A stretch of 16,583 bases of DNA from Deltaproteobacteria bacterium. GTDB lineage: Bacteria; Desulfobacterota; Syntrophia; Syntrophales; UBA2210. How positions within the stretch are numbered: the stretch's first letter is position 1; every line of letters begins with the position of its first letter. The position numbers and the translations under genes were made by a program. Below the pieces are notes generated by a model. That model did no database searches and was not told the origin of the DNA. It was given only the letters and a program-made list of their open reading frames with translations. The DNA lies in NCBI GenBank assembly GCA_016935935.1, contig JAFGPZ010000053.1, positions 1-16,583 on the forward strand, written 5' to 3'. Shown here piece after piece: positions 8,563 to 15,946 of the stretch.

Positions 8563-8970
8563 ATGGCAATACTGGATTTGAAATGCGCCGAATACGGCAG
8601 AAAGATAATATCCGCGGTAGGTAGCACAGAAAAAAACAAGATCGAATCGATGATCACGAAGGCTTTGGGTGTACTACAGGAAGATGGTGTCTATGCCTTC
8701 GCTCTCTATACAAAATCGAAAAGCGGTAATGAAAGCACTGAAAAGAAGACGGCGCAGATACTTTTCAACAAGGCTTTTGATATCCTGAAAGATGATGAAA
8801 TTAGAATACTTGAAAATACAGATGAAGACTTCTTTAACGCAATGGAAGCAAATCTTAGTGACGATCTTGACAAACTTATTTTTGCCAAAGAACTCCTCGA
8901 ACGCACGCTTATCTACGCACGCTATCACGCCAAGGCGTTAGATGGCGAATCTACGAACCAGGAGGAATAA
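8563..8970 (+). CDS. cmr5: Cmr5 small subunit
   Basis: This 135-residue, all-alpha, charged protein matches Cmr5: a central VLQEDGVYAFALYTKSK and a C-terminal LLERTLIYARYHAKAL, both typical of the family, which forms the minor filament supporting target binding. The start is ATG one base after the cmr4 stop, with GGAGGG upstream. It ends one base before the next start. The length fits Cmr5 (about 120-150). Confidence 0.88.
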   Translation: MAILDLKCAEYGRKIISAVGSTEKNKIESMITKALGVLQEDGVYAFALYTKSKSGNESTEKKTAQILFNKAFDILKDDEIRILENTDEDFFNAMEANLSDDLDKLIFAKELLERTLIYARYHAKALDGESTNQEE

Positions 8971-8971
8971 A

Positions 8972-9916
8972 ATGTCCTGGACGGCAATTAAACTTACCTA
9001 TCAAGCAAGGAGCCCTTTACATATCGGCTTTCACACCCTCGGCTACATTCAGCGGACGCGCTATTATATCCCCGGAAGGACCATGTGGGGGGCATGCACA
9101 GCCAATCTCACGAGGGCAATCGGGGAACCCGGCACAGTTGACTATAAACCCATTGGAGAAGATCTGTTTAATAAGCATATATTGTTAAGCTATTTCTACC
9201 CCCTTATTGAATCCGGCAAACCACTGATTCCTCGATATAAAGAAGACGAGGGCCTTTGCTATGGTGACTATCCTAAATATGGGTTTACGGAGCAGGCGTT
9301 TGAGAAGAAATTTATCAGATCCTTCGGACAGACGGCCATCCTGCCGGAAACAAATACCGCTGAAGATAACTCTCTTCATGAATCCGAATTCATAGTACAT
9401 GAAATTAATAACGGCTCAAATCGAGGCTCCGTGCCTACTGATTTTGCTGGATACGTCCTGATTCGTAAAGGAACAACCTTCAAAAACAAACCAGTGACGT
9501 GGGATGATGGTGGAATTAACCTGAAATCAGCCCTTTCCGAAATCTTTGTGGGAGGTGACAGAAAGTACGGGTGGGGGCGATTGACTCTGAAATCAGATGT
9601 GCTAATCATTGAACCCGGCAGGTTCTTCGATCATGATTTGACCCTGCAGGGTGAGCACCCGATAGTTACTATCAAGGAGGATCTACCCATTCCCGCACAT
9701 CTGCCGCTTTCCGAGAATCTTTCGTTGAAAGGCGACATCGAACCGCTTGTCGGTAGAGAGTGGGGTGAAATCACCAACACGGAAGGTAATAAAAAGAATG
9801 GCGCGGGACAGAAAATATCAAGCGCCAAGATGTGCTGGGTGCCTGGGTCCATTTTGAACAAAGAGGAATCTCTTACAATTTCATCTTTCGGTATACTTAA
9901 AGGATGTGCATTATGA
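8972..9916 (+). CDS. cmr3: RAMP protein, Cas5/Cmr3-like
   Basis: This 314-residue protein begins with a RAMP strand, LTYQARSPLHIG (8-19), then RTRYYIPGRTMWGACTANL (28-46), the IPGxxxxGA pattern shared by Cas5 and Cas7 RAMPs. A glycine loop, FVGGDRKYGWGRL (192-204), resembles the GxDRxxGxGxx loop of Cmr3/Csx10. As the only remaining RAMP in a Cmr-like set, it is the best candidate for the Cas5 subunit that holds the crRNA 5' handle. That role is inferred by elimination and position. An ATG at 8942 is in frame, but the ATG at 8972 is preferred because AGGAGG ends six bases before it and 8942 lies within cmr5. The stop overlaps the next gene (ATGA). Confidence 0.68.
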   Translation: MSWTAIKLTYQARSPLHIGFHTLGYIQRTRYYIPGRTMWGACTANLTRAIGEPGTVDYKPIGEDLFNKHILLSYFYPLIESGKPLIPRYKEDEGLCYGDYPKYGFTEQAFEKKFIRSFGQTAILPETNTAEDNSLHESEFIVHEINNGSNRGSVPTDFAGYVLIRKGTTFKNKPVTWDDGGINLKSALSEIFVGGDRKYGWGRLTLKSDVLIIEPGRFFDHDLTLQGEHPIVTIKEDLPIPAHLPLSENLSLKGDIEPLVGREWGEITNTEGNKKNGAGQKISSAKMCWVPGSILNKEESLTISSFGILKGCAL

Positions 9917-10698
9917 GTAACGAACTTCTTAGCCCAAGGAATTTTTTTTATGCTGTGTTGATAAATTTAATTTCAAGCATGCTCGTAGCAGCAGGCGTGT
10001 CAATATATTCAGGGAATGTCAGGATAGGATTAATTTCATCTCTCATTATATTCATCTCGGTTTTCATTCTCTGGATTTGGAACCGTTTCAAGAGAATGAT
10101 CAAGCTTATGCTATCCACCAATGGAGGTTACTATTACAGTTTTGAGTTGGAAGAAAATGTGCGTGTATGGCAGGAAGTAAAAAAGTCTTTCTGCTATCTT
10201 GGTGTCAGCGCAGATTCTATCATGGAACCGTTACGCCGATGGATAGCTGGGCAACCTTCACTCCATTATAAGATATTGTTGATGAAGCCCGACTCACAAT
10301 CCCTTCTCAAACAGGAAGCCTTTGAAATGGGCTATCCTCTGGACGCGAAAACAGAAAGTCTTACTGCTGCCGAACAACGATCGATACAAAAGGCGGCCAA
10401 AGCAACAAGCATCCGTATTAAAAGCGCTGTCGCTCTTTTCGAAAGTATGCCGGTATTCAAGGAAGGTCATCTGGAAGTTCGTCTATATGATGAATTCACG
10501 CCTTGGTGGGCATACGTGATAGATGACCATAAGGCATATATCGGCATTCTTGAAACCGGTCTCCGGGGCAATCGATCACCTGTTATTATCATGAGAAAAA
10601 ATATTCAATATACAAGCCCATTCGACGCGTTTCACAATAATTGGAATAGGATTTGGGAGGACGCCATCGACATCCGAACGAAACATCGCAAACCTTAG
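9913..10698 (+). CDS. Membrane-anchored protein in the cas operon, unknown function (possible accessory effector)
   Basis: This 261-residue protein has two hydrophobic helices, about 11-31 and 38-56, followed by basic RFKRMIK, which predicts a cytosolic C-terminal domain of about 200 residues. That domain has strand-like segments SFCYLGVSADS (92-102), YKILLMKPDS (119-128) and LEVRLYDE (187-194) followed by YVIDDHKAYIG. Its layout reminds me of degenerate phospholipase-D-fold domains that lack HKD; this is a weak resemblance. No CARF, SAVED or nuclease motif is visible. ATG 9913 overlaps the previous stop (ATGA), nine bases after AAAGG; ATG 9904 is the alternative. Tight coupling to the effector genes on one side and the RT on the other argues that it belongs to the system. 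It could send target recognition to the membrane, but that is inference. Confidence 0.75.
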   Translation: MSNELLSPRNFFYAVLINLISSMLVAAGVSIYSGNVRIGLISSLIIFISVFILWIWNRFKRMIKLMLSTNGGYYYSFELEENVRVWQEVKKSFCYLGVSADSIMEPLRRWIAGQPSLHYKILLMKPDSQSLLKQEAFEMGYPLDAKTESLTAAEQRSIQKAAKATSIRIKSAVALFESMPVFKEGHLEVRLYDEFTPWWAYVIDDHKAYIGILETGLRGNRSPVIIMRKNIQYTSPFDAFHNNWNRIWEDAIDIRTKHRKP

Positions 10699-10710
10699 TA
10701 GGTTTTCATA

Positions 10711-11700
10711 TTGTTAGTTAATAATTCTGTGTTTGAGAACATTTCAGAAAACGTCGATAGGGAAAAAATGTTCGAGACGCTTTGCACCACGCACACGCTT
10801 TCCGCAGGTTTTGCCCGTGTCGCGAAAAATCGCGGAGGCCCCGGTGTTGACGGTGTGACCATTGCGCAATTCGAACGACATCTTGGAGAGAACCTCGACA
10901 AGCTCTCCTGCGAGCTTGAAGATCGCACTTATTCCCCCCTTCCCCTGCTCCAGATTCTCGTCGCAAAGAAGGACGGCGACCCACGGAAACTTTCCATTCC
11001 CACCGTGCGCGACCGCACAGTCCAGGCCGCGTTGCTGAATATACTGACACCTCTGCTGGAAGAAGAGTTCGAGGATTGCAGTTTCGGCTATCGCAGAGGC
11101 CGCTCCGTCAAGCAAGCCGTATACCGCATCAAGGAATATTATGATCAGGGCTATACATGGGTGGTGGATGCCGATATAGACGCGTATTTCGACAATGTCG
11201 ATCACACAATTTTGATGGGAAAGCTGAGAGCCTATATTCACGATGAGGAGATCGCGCGCCTTGTGGAGTTATGGATAAAGGCCGAGATATGGGACGGGCA
11301 TGCGGTCTCCGTCACGGACAGGGGAATCCCGCAGGGGTCCCCCATCTCGCCCGTCCTGGCGAACCTCTTCCTGGACGAGCTGGACGAGGCCCTGTTAAAA
11401 GAGGGGTACAGAATCATACGCTACGCCGACGACTTTATCATACTCTGCAAATCGCCGGAGCGGGCGGAGGACGCCCTGGAGTTTACGAACGAGGTTCTTG
11501 CCCGTCTCGACCTTGTACTGGACGAGGCCGATGTGATCGACTTCGAACGGGGATTTCAGTTCCTCGGCGTCACGTTCGTGCGGAGCATGATCTTTGTTCC
11601 CTTTGATAAGCCCAAGAGGGATAAAAAGGTCCTTTTTTATCCGCCCCCGCTGAACATGAAGGCGTACCTGAAAAACAAAAGGGGGCGGCGGACAGGGTGA
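10711..11700 (+). CDS. CRISPR-associated reverse transcriptase (group II intron-like)
   Basis: This 329-residue RT should copy RNA into cDNA for spacer acquisition with Cas1-Cas2. Motifs in order are: GGPGVDGVT (42-50); IPTVRDRTVQAALLNIL (96-112); FGYRRGRS (125-132); DADIDAYFDNVDH (153-165) with catalytic D155; GIPQGSPISPVLANLFL (205-221); and RYADDFIIL (237-245) with D240 and D241. The order and sequence match CRISPR-associated RTs. There is no maturase-like X/thumb extension or HNH domain, and no intron ends nearby, so it is not a group II intron protein. The start is uncertain: TTG 10711 behind a weak TAGTAGG, GTG 10729, or ATG 10768, which would delete the first 19 residues but no core motif. 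It is 12 bases after the membrane protein gene. GC is noticeably higher than in the effector genes. Confidence 0.9.
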   Translation: MLVNNSVFENISENVDREKMFETLCTTHTLSAGFARVAKNRGGPGVDGVTIAQFERHLGENLDKLSCELEDRTYSPLPLLQILVAKKDGDPRKLSIPTVRDRTVQAALLNILTPLLEEEFEDCSFGYRRGRSVKQAVYRIKEYYDQGYTWVVDADIDAYFDNVDHTILMGKLRAYIHDEEIARLVELWIKAEIWDGHAVSVTDRGIPQGSPISPVLANLFLDELDEALLKEGYRIIRYADDFIILCKSPERAEDALEFTNEVLARLDLVLDEADVIDFERGFQFLGVTFVRSMIFVPFDKPKRDKKVLFYPPPLNMKAYLKNKRGRRTG

Positions 11701-11737
11701 CGCGCACAAACCGACCGGGATACGGGGTGCTTCGATC
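11671..11737 (+). other. RT/Cas1 junction: one-base frame offset between the two ORFs
   Basis: The cas1 frame is open upstream of its ATG back to a TGA at 11669-11671, reading a linker-like GDAHKPTGIRGASI just before cas1. RT is in the other frame until its TGA at 11698-11700. Skipping one base anywhere in the overlap, which contains A and G runs (AAAAACAAAAGGGGG at 11671-11685), would fuse RT to Cas1 into a protein of about 670 residues. This suggests a split RT-Cas1 fusion, programmed frameshifting, or an assembly indel. Confidence 0.6.
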
Positions 11738-12736
11738 ATGGCCAACCTCTATGTGACGGAACAGGGTTCGCACATCCGCAAGACGGGCGACCGGATCATC
11801 GTGGAAAAGAACGCCGATATCCTCCTTGACATACCATGCAGCAAGATAGACTCCGTCCTGATATTCGGAAACGTCCAGTTCACCACCCAGATGGCGCACG
11901 AGCTCTTTGAACATGGCATCGAGATGGCCCTTTTGACCCGCTCGGGCAGGCTCGTGGGGCAGTTGACATCACCGGTCACCAAAAATATTGAGTTGAGAAT
12001 GGCGCAATTCAGAAGATATGAAGATAATGAATTTCGCCTGGATATTGCGCGGCGCATCGTGAGGGGGAAGATAGGCAATTGTCTCTCTCTGATGCGGAGC
12101 TTTTCGTACAATCACCCCGATAGAGATCTCTCCTCCGTGACGGAGGGAATTAAAGGCTCCCTGTCCGGGATTGATGATGCGGACAGCATAAATGCCCTCA
12201 TGGGGATAGAGGGGAGCACGGCGAGGGCATATTTCGGGAGTTTCGGCCGCATGATCCTGTGCGATCTTGAATTCCCCGGCCGCGTAAAGCACCCTGCCAC
12301 CGACCCTGTAAACGCACTCCTTTCATTCGGGTATACGCTTGTCTTCAACGAGATCGCCTCCCTCCTCGATGGACTCGGATTCGATCCCTTTCTAGGCTTC
12401 TTCCACAGCGTGGACTACGGAAGAAAATCTCTCGCCTCGGATCTGGTCGAGGAATTCCGCGCCTCAGTGGACCGTTTCACCCTCTACCTTCTCAACAACA
12501 GGATGATCGGAGAGAGCGACTTCTACACGAATCAAAAGAGCGGCGGGAAATATCTCGTCAGAGACGCGATGAAGCGGTACTTCGCGGAGTATGAGCGGAA
12601 TATCAACCGTGAACTGGTCCATCCCGCCGGAGGGACCGCGACCTCTCTCAGAAAATGTTTCAGGATGCAGGCGGAAAGGTTGGCCGCGCACATACGGGGC
12701 GGAGATCGGTACGAACCCTTCGGGCTGGAGGCGTGA
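11738..12736 (+). CDS. cas1: Cas1 CRISPR integrase
   Basis: This 332-residue protein is the integrase that inserts new spacers at the leader end. The N-terminal beta domain starts LYVTEQGSHIRKTGDRI (4-20). The helical domain has LMGIEGSTARAYF with metal ligand E158, then FFHSVDYGRKSLASDLVEEF (221-240) with H223 and E238, completing the E/H/E-type active site. The length is normal. ATG 11738 follows only a partial Shine-Dalgarno (GGGGTG), in keeping with coupling to, or fusion with, the RT. The cas2 start is three bases after the stop. Confidence 0.95.
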   Translation: MANLYVTEQGSHIRKTGDRIIVEKNADILLDIPCSKIDSVLIFGNVQFTTQMAHELFEHGIEMALLTRSGRLVGQLTSPVTKNIELRMAQFRRYEDNEFRLDIARRIVRGKIGNCLSLMRSFSYNHPDRDLSSVTEGIKGSLSGIDDADSINALMGIEGSTARAYFGSFGRMILCDLEFPGRVKHPATDPVNALLSFGYTLVFNEIASLLDGLGFDPFLGFFHSVDYGRKSLASDLVEEFRASVDRFTLYLLNNRMIGESDFYTNQKSGGKYLVRDAMKRYFAEYERNINRELVHPAGGTATSLRKCFRMQAERLAAHIRGGDRYEPFGLEA

Positions 12737-12739
12737 TCC

Positions 12740-13015
12740 ATGTTTTTCCTGGTCTCGTACGATATACCGGACAACGCTCGCCGGAACAGAGTCTCGAAGA
12801 CGCTGCTTGATTTTGGAACGCGGGTACAATACAGTGTCTTCGAGTGCATACTGGACGATGCCCTGCGCGCCGAGATGGAGGGAAGGTTAAGGAGGATCAT
12901 CGACGAGGATGAAGACAGCATCAGGGTCTATTCCGTCTGCGCGGGGTGCGAGAGAAAAATCACCGTCATCGGGAGCGGAAAGGTAACAAAAGACGAGGAA
13001 GTCTATATATTATAG
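12740..13015 (+). CDS. cas2: Cas2, Cas1 partner in spacer integration
   Basis: This 91-residue ferredoxin-fold protein begins FFLVSYDIPDNARRNRV, the standard Cas2 opening with D8 in the YDIPD motif, then LLDFGTRVQYSVFEC (22-36). Cas2 dimers bridge two Cas1 dimers in the integration complex. ATG 12740 is preceded by GGAGGCG inside the end of cas1. It is the last gene of the operon; the leader and array follow. Confidence 0.95.
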   Translation: MFFLVSYDIPDNARRNRVSKTLLDFGTRVQYSVFECILDDALRAEMEGRLRRIIDEDEDSIRVYSVCAGCERKITVIGSGKVTKDEEVYIL

Positions 13016-13214
13016 ATGGTTAACGAAGGATCTAAAACAGGCCGAAAAAGGGGCAGGTTACAGGATTCGATGTAACAGAATGGTATTATTGACATAACCG
13101 GCTCATTGAAAATCGAATAACGGACACGGAGAGGTTTTGACAAGTGACTGAAAAGAGGGGTTACAGGAAAGTGGTGTTTAACATGATGAAAGCAATGATC
13201 AAAAAATGTATGCC
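13016..13214 (+). promoter_or_regulatory. CRISPR leader
   Basis: About 199 non-coding bases lie between cas2 and the first repeat. Two TTGACA hexamers (13089-13094 and 13137-13142) are candidate -35 elements for pre-crRNA transcription, though neither has a convincing -10. A 10-bp motif, GGTTACAGGA, occurs twice (13056-13065 and 13159-13168) and could be a docking site for the adaptation complex. Leader polarity is supported by adjacency to cas2 and by decay of the last repeat at the opposite end. Confidence 0.75.
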
Positions 13215-13790
13215 CTGAGAAAACGAACCTTGATGAATAAAGGATTGCGACGTAAAACTTGCAAAGCGTTTCGGGGGAACTTCTCTTTCTGAGAAAACGA
13301 ACCTTGATGAATAAAGGATTGCGACCGGCGAGGATGCAGACGAGGAACTCTTTTGCATTCCCTGAGAAAACGAACCTTGATGAATAAAGGATTGCGACTT
13401 TAGATCATGATCCTGGATCAATTCGGCAATGAAATAAAGGCCTGAGAAAACGAACCTTGATGAATAAAGGATTGCGACTATTGCCATCGGCAACGGTGAC
13501 AACGCCAGCATCAGAAAGCTGAGAAAACGAACCTTGATGAATAAAGGATTGCGACCCGAGACGGACATGATTCCCGAGACTGACATAATTCCCGAGCTGA
13601 GAAAACGAACCTTGATGAATAAAGGATTGCGACCTATGGTGTCGAATGCGGGCGTTCGGTCTGATAATCTCCATCCTGAGAAAACGAACCTTGATGAATA
13701 AAGGATTGCGACTGCACGATTCAGTTGTTATAAAATGAAAGGGGTAAAAAAACCTGAGAAAACGAACCTTGATGAATAAAGGATTGCGAC

Positions 13791-13833
13791 GTTTCCATGA
13801 TATAACCTCCATATTGATTTGGTTTGTATCATG
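13791..13833 (-). other. Spacer 8: antisense to a ribosome-binding site and start codon
   Basis: The reverse complement of this 43-bp spacer contains GGAGG, seven bases, then ATGGAAAC, a textbook Shine-Dalgarno and initiation codon. A crRNA transcribed on the + strand would pair with that mRNA's initiation region. The source gene is not in the window. Confidence 0.7.
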
Positions 13834-14552
13834 CTGAGAAAACGAACCTTGATGAATAAAGGATTGCGACCTTATCGATATTTTCCCAACCGTAGCCGGA
13901 AATTTGACTGAGAAAACGAACCTTGATGAATAAAGGATTGCGACTTCTTAGACACAATGTCACGTAATGGAACGGAGTCCACTGAGAAAACGAACCTTGA
14001 TGAATAAAGGATTGCGACGGCGTAAGTTTGAAGAAGCACAGGCCGTTAGAAACGCCCTGAGAAAACGAACCTTGATGAATAAAGGATTGCGACGGTATTT
14101 TTTGTAATTCTATTGGTTCTTTTTACTTTTGCCACCTGAGAAAACGAACCTTGATGAATAAAGGATTGCGACCCTTTCTTGTCACCGACAACAACTTTTC
14201 CTGTTAAACTGAGAAAACGAACCTTGATGAATAAAGGATTGCGACTCTTTAAACTGCAAGGAACTCAATCCAGTGTTTACATACTGAGAAAACGAACCTT
14301 GATGAATAAAGGATTGCGACAAAATTGTATAATGTTCCCTGGACCGGAATTGCTTATAACTGAGAAAACGAACCTTGATGAATAAAGGATTGCGACTTCT
14401 ATCAATCCAACTAGGCACCTTGCCAAGTTCGCTGAGAAAACGAACCTTGATGAATAAAGGATTGCGACTATTTCTGCCATCTCCAGCGTCGGATTGATAT
14501 TCCAGTCGATCAGCCCTGAGAAAACGAACCTTGATGAATAAAGGATTGCGAC

Positions 14553-14589
14553 CAGCTTCAGCAGTTTTTCCCTCATGGGATCCTCCTTT
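14553..14589 (-). other. Spacer 18: antisense to a ribosome-binding site and start codon
   Basis: The reverse complement begins AAAGGAGG, then five bases, then ATG followed by codons for MREKLLKL, a strong bacterial translation start. As with spacer 8, the crRNA would be complementary to the mRNA. Confidence 0.75.
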
Positions 14590-15885
14590 CTGAGAAAACG
14601 AACCTTGATGAATAAAGGATTGCGACTTCGACAAGGCGCTCGATGGCAACATTCTCAAAGGTCTCTGAGAAAACGAACCTTGATGAATAAAGGATTGCGA
14701 CGCAGAGAACATGCTCCGGGAGGCCTGCGGAGGTCTTGCCGCACTGAGAAAACGAACCTTGATGAATAAAGGATTGCGACTAGAACCCCCTCTGGACTTC
14801 CCTGTACAGCGTGTTTAATACCTGAGAAAACGAACCTTGATGAATAAAGGATTGCGACAGTGAACTGCGTTACCTTCAATCCTGAAATATTGTTTACTGA
14901 GAAAACGAACCTTGATGAATAAAGGATTGCGACATTCCCCCATGCTCATTTTCGGGAAGGGAGGAACCTGAGAAAACGAACCTTGATGAATAAAGGATTG
15001 CGACCTTGTAGGCAACTGAAGGTATTCCTTCTCCCTTTGATGACACTGAGAAAACGAACCTTGATGAATAAAGGATTGCGACGGAATAATACTGTCCGGC
15101 AGCGAGGTCATACGGTTGGCCCGGCTGAGAAAACGAACCTTGATGAATAAAGGATTGCGACACAAATAAAGACTCCAATCATTTTTGTCGCTCATTTTGG
15201 CACTGAGAAAACGAACCTTGATGAATAAAGGATTGCGACGGAATAACTCGTACGGAAAACAACGTTTTTCGGCATAACTGAGAAAACGAACCTTGATGAA
15301 TAAAGGATTGCGACCGATGGAAGCCCGCTCAACGATGGAAGCCCACTCACCTGAGAAAACGAACCTTGATGAATAAAGGATTGCGACATTTTTTGCATCC
15401 TTATCCAAAATCGCGCCCCCTCCAAACTGAGAAAACGAACCTTGATGAATAAAGGATTGCGACAAATTCTTTTTAACCCACATTTTATGGCTATAAAAAA
15501 TCTGAGAAAACGAACCTTGATGAATAAAGGATTGCGACGGTCTCCAAAATTGGGATTAAAATGCACTGAATGTCTGAGAAAACGAACCTTGATGAATAAA
15601 GGATTGCGACGTCCGTCTGATGTACAATAAAATGTTATACCAATACAGTCTCGCTGAGAAAACGAACCTTGATGAATAAAGGATTGCGACCTTCATTTTG
15701 CACAAAGCTTTTTGCATAGCTTCGTACGTCTTGCTGAGAAAACGAACCTTGATGAATAAAGGATTGCGACGATCGGCACCCACGAGATTGGCACCCACGA
15801 GATTGGCACCCCTGAGAAAACGAACCTTGATGAATAAAGGATTGCGACTGATGCAAATAAAACTACCAAAACCGCAAACATTGCT

Positions 15886-15904
15886 CTGAGAAAACGAACC
15901 TTGA
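15886..15904 (+). repeat. Truncated leader-distal CRISPR repeat
   Basis: Only the first 19 bases of the repeat (CTGAGAAAACGAACCTTGA) are present before unrelated sequence starts. This marks the old end of the array. The break could be normal terminal decay or loss of further units by deletion or insertion. Confidence 0.9.
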
Positions 15905-15946
15905 CGCACTCGTAAGAAGTCTCCTCATCTTGTCGTCTCCTTAGCT

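Larger units (their letters stand above)
13215..15904 (+). CRISPR. CRISPR array: 35 full 37-bp repeats, one truncated repeat, 35 spacers
   Basis: Full repeats of 37 bp begin CTGAGAAAACGAACC and end GGATTGCGAC and appear identical by eye. The first is 13215-13251 and the last full one 15812-15848. Spacers are 34-47 bp, mostly 36-43; the shortest is number 23 (14934-14967) and the longest number 17 (14469-14515). The last 8 bases, ATTGCGAC, resemble the 5' handle of type III crRNAs, which sets transcription on the + strand away from cas2. A short CCTT/AAGG stem with an 8-base loop is the only hairpin in the repeat. Spacers 8 and 18 are antisense to a ribosome-binding site and start codon. Spacers 5, 28 and 34 contain internal tandem repeats. 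Repeat identity over 35 units suggests a recent or active array. Confidence 0.99.

Noticed and set aside
10711..11700. A mobile group II intron in the cas operon
   Set aside because: The RT is short, lacks maturase and endonuclease domains, and no intron structure (5' GUGYG, domain V) is evident around it. Its place directly before cas1 fits a CRISPR-associated RT.
13016..13214. A tracrRNA or anti-repeat in the leader
   Set aside because: I found no segment complementary to the repeat in the leader, and type III systems with Cas6 do not need one.
14815..15483. Long minus-strand open frames across the CRISPR array (up to about 222 codons)
   Set aside because: The repeat lacks stops in all three minus-strand frames, reading NPLFIKVRFL, QSFIHQGSFSQ or VAILYSSRFVFS. 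Long open frames therefore arise from repetition. There is no ribosome-binding site or protein-like composition.
13215..15904. Most spacers have an open frame on the reverse complement, suggesting they all target coding strands
   Set aside because: For 34-47 bases at least one open frame out of three is expected nearly always, so this alone proves nothing. Some spacers, such as number 11, read at least as well in the sense direction. Only the two SD-plus-start cases and the tandem-repeat spacers were kept.
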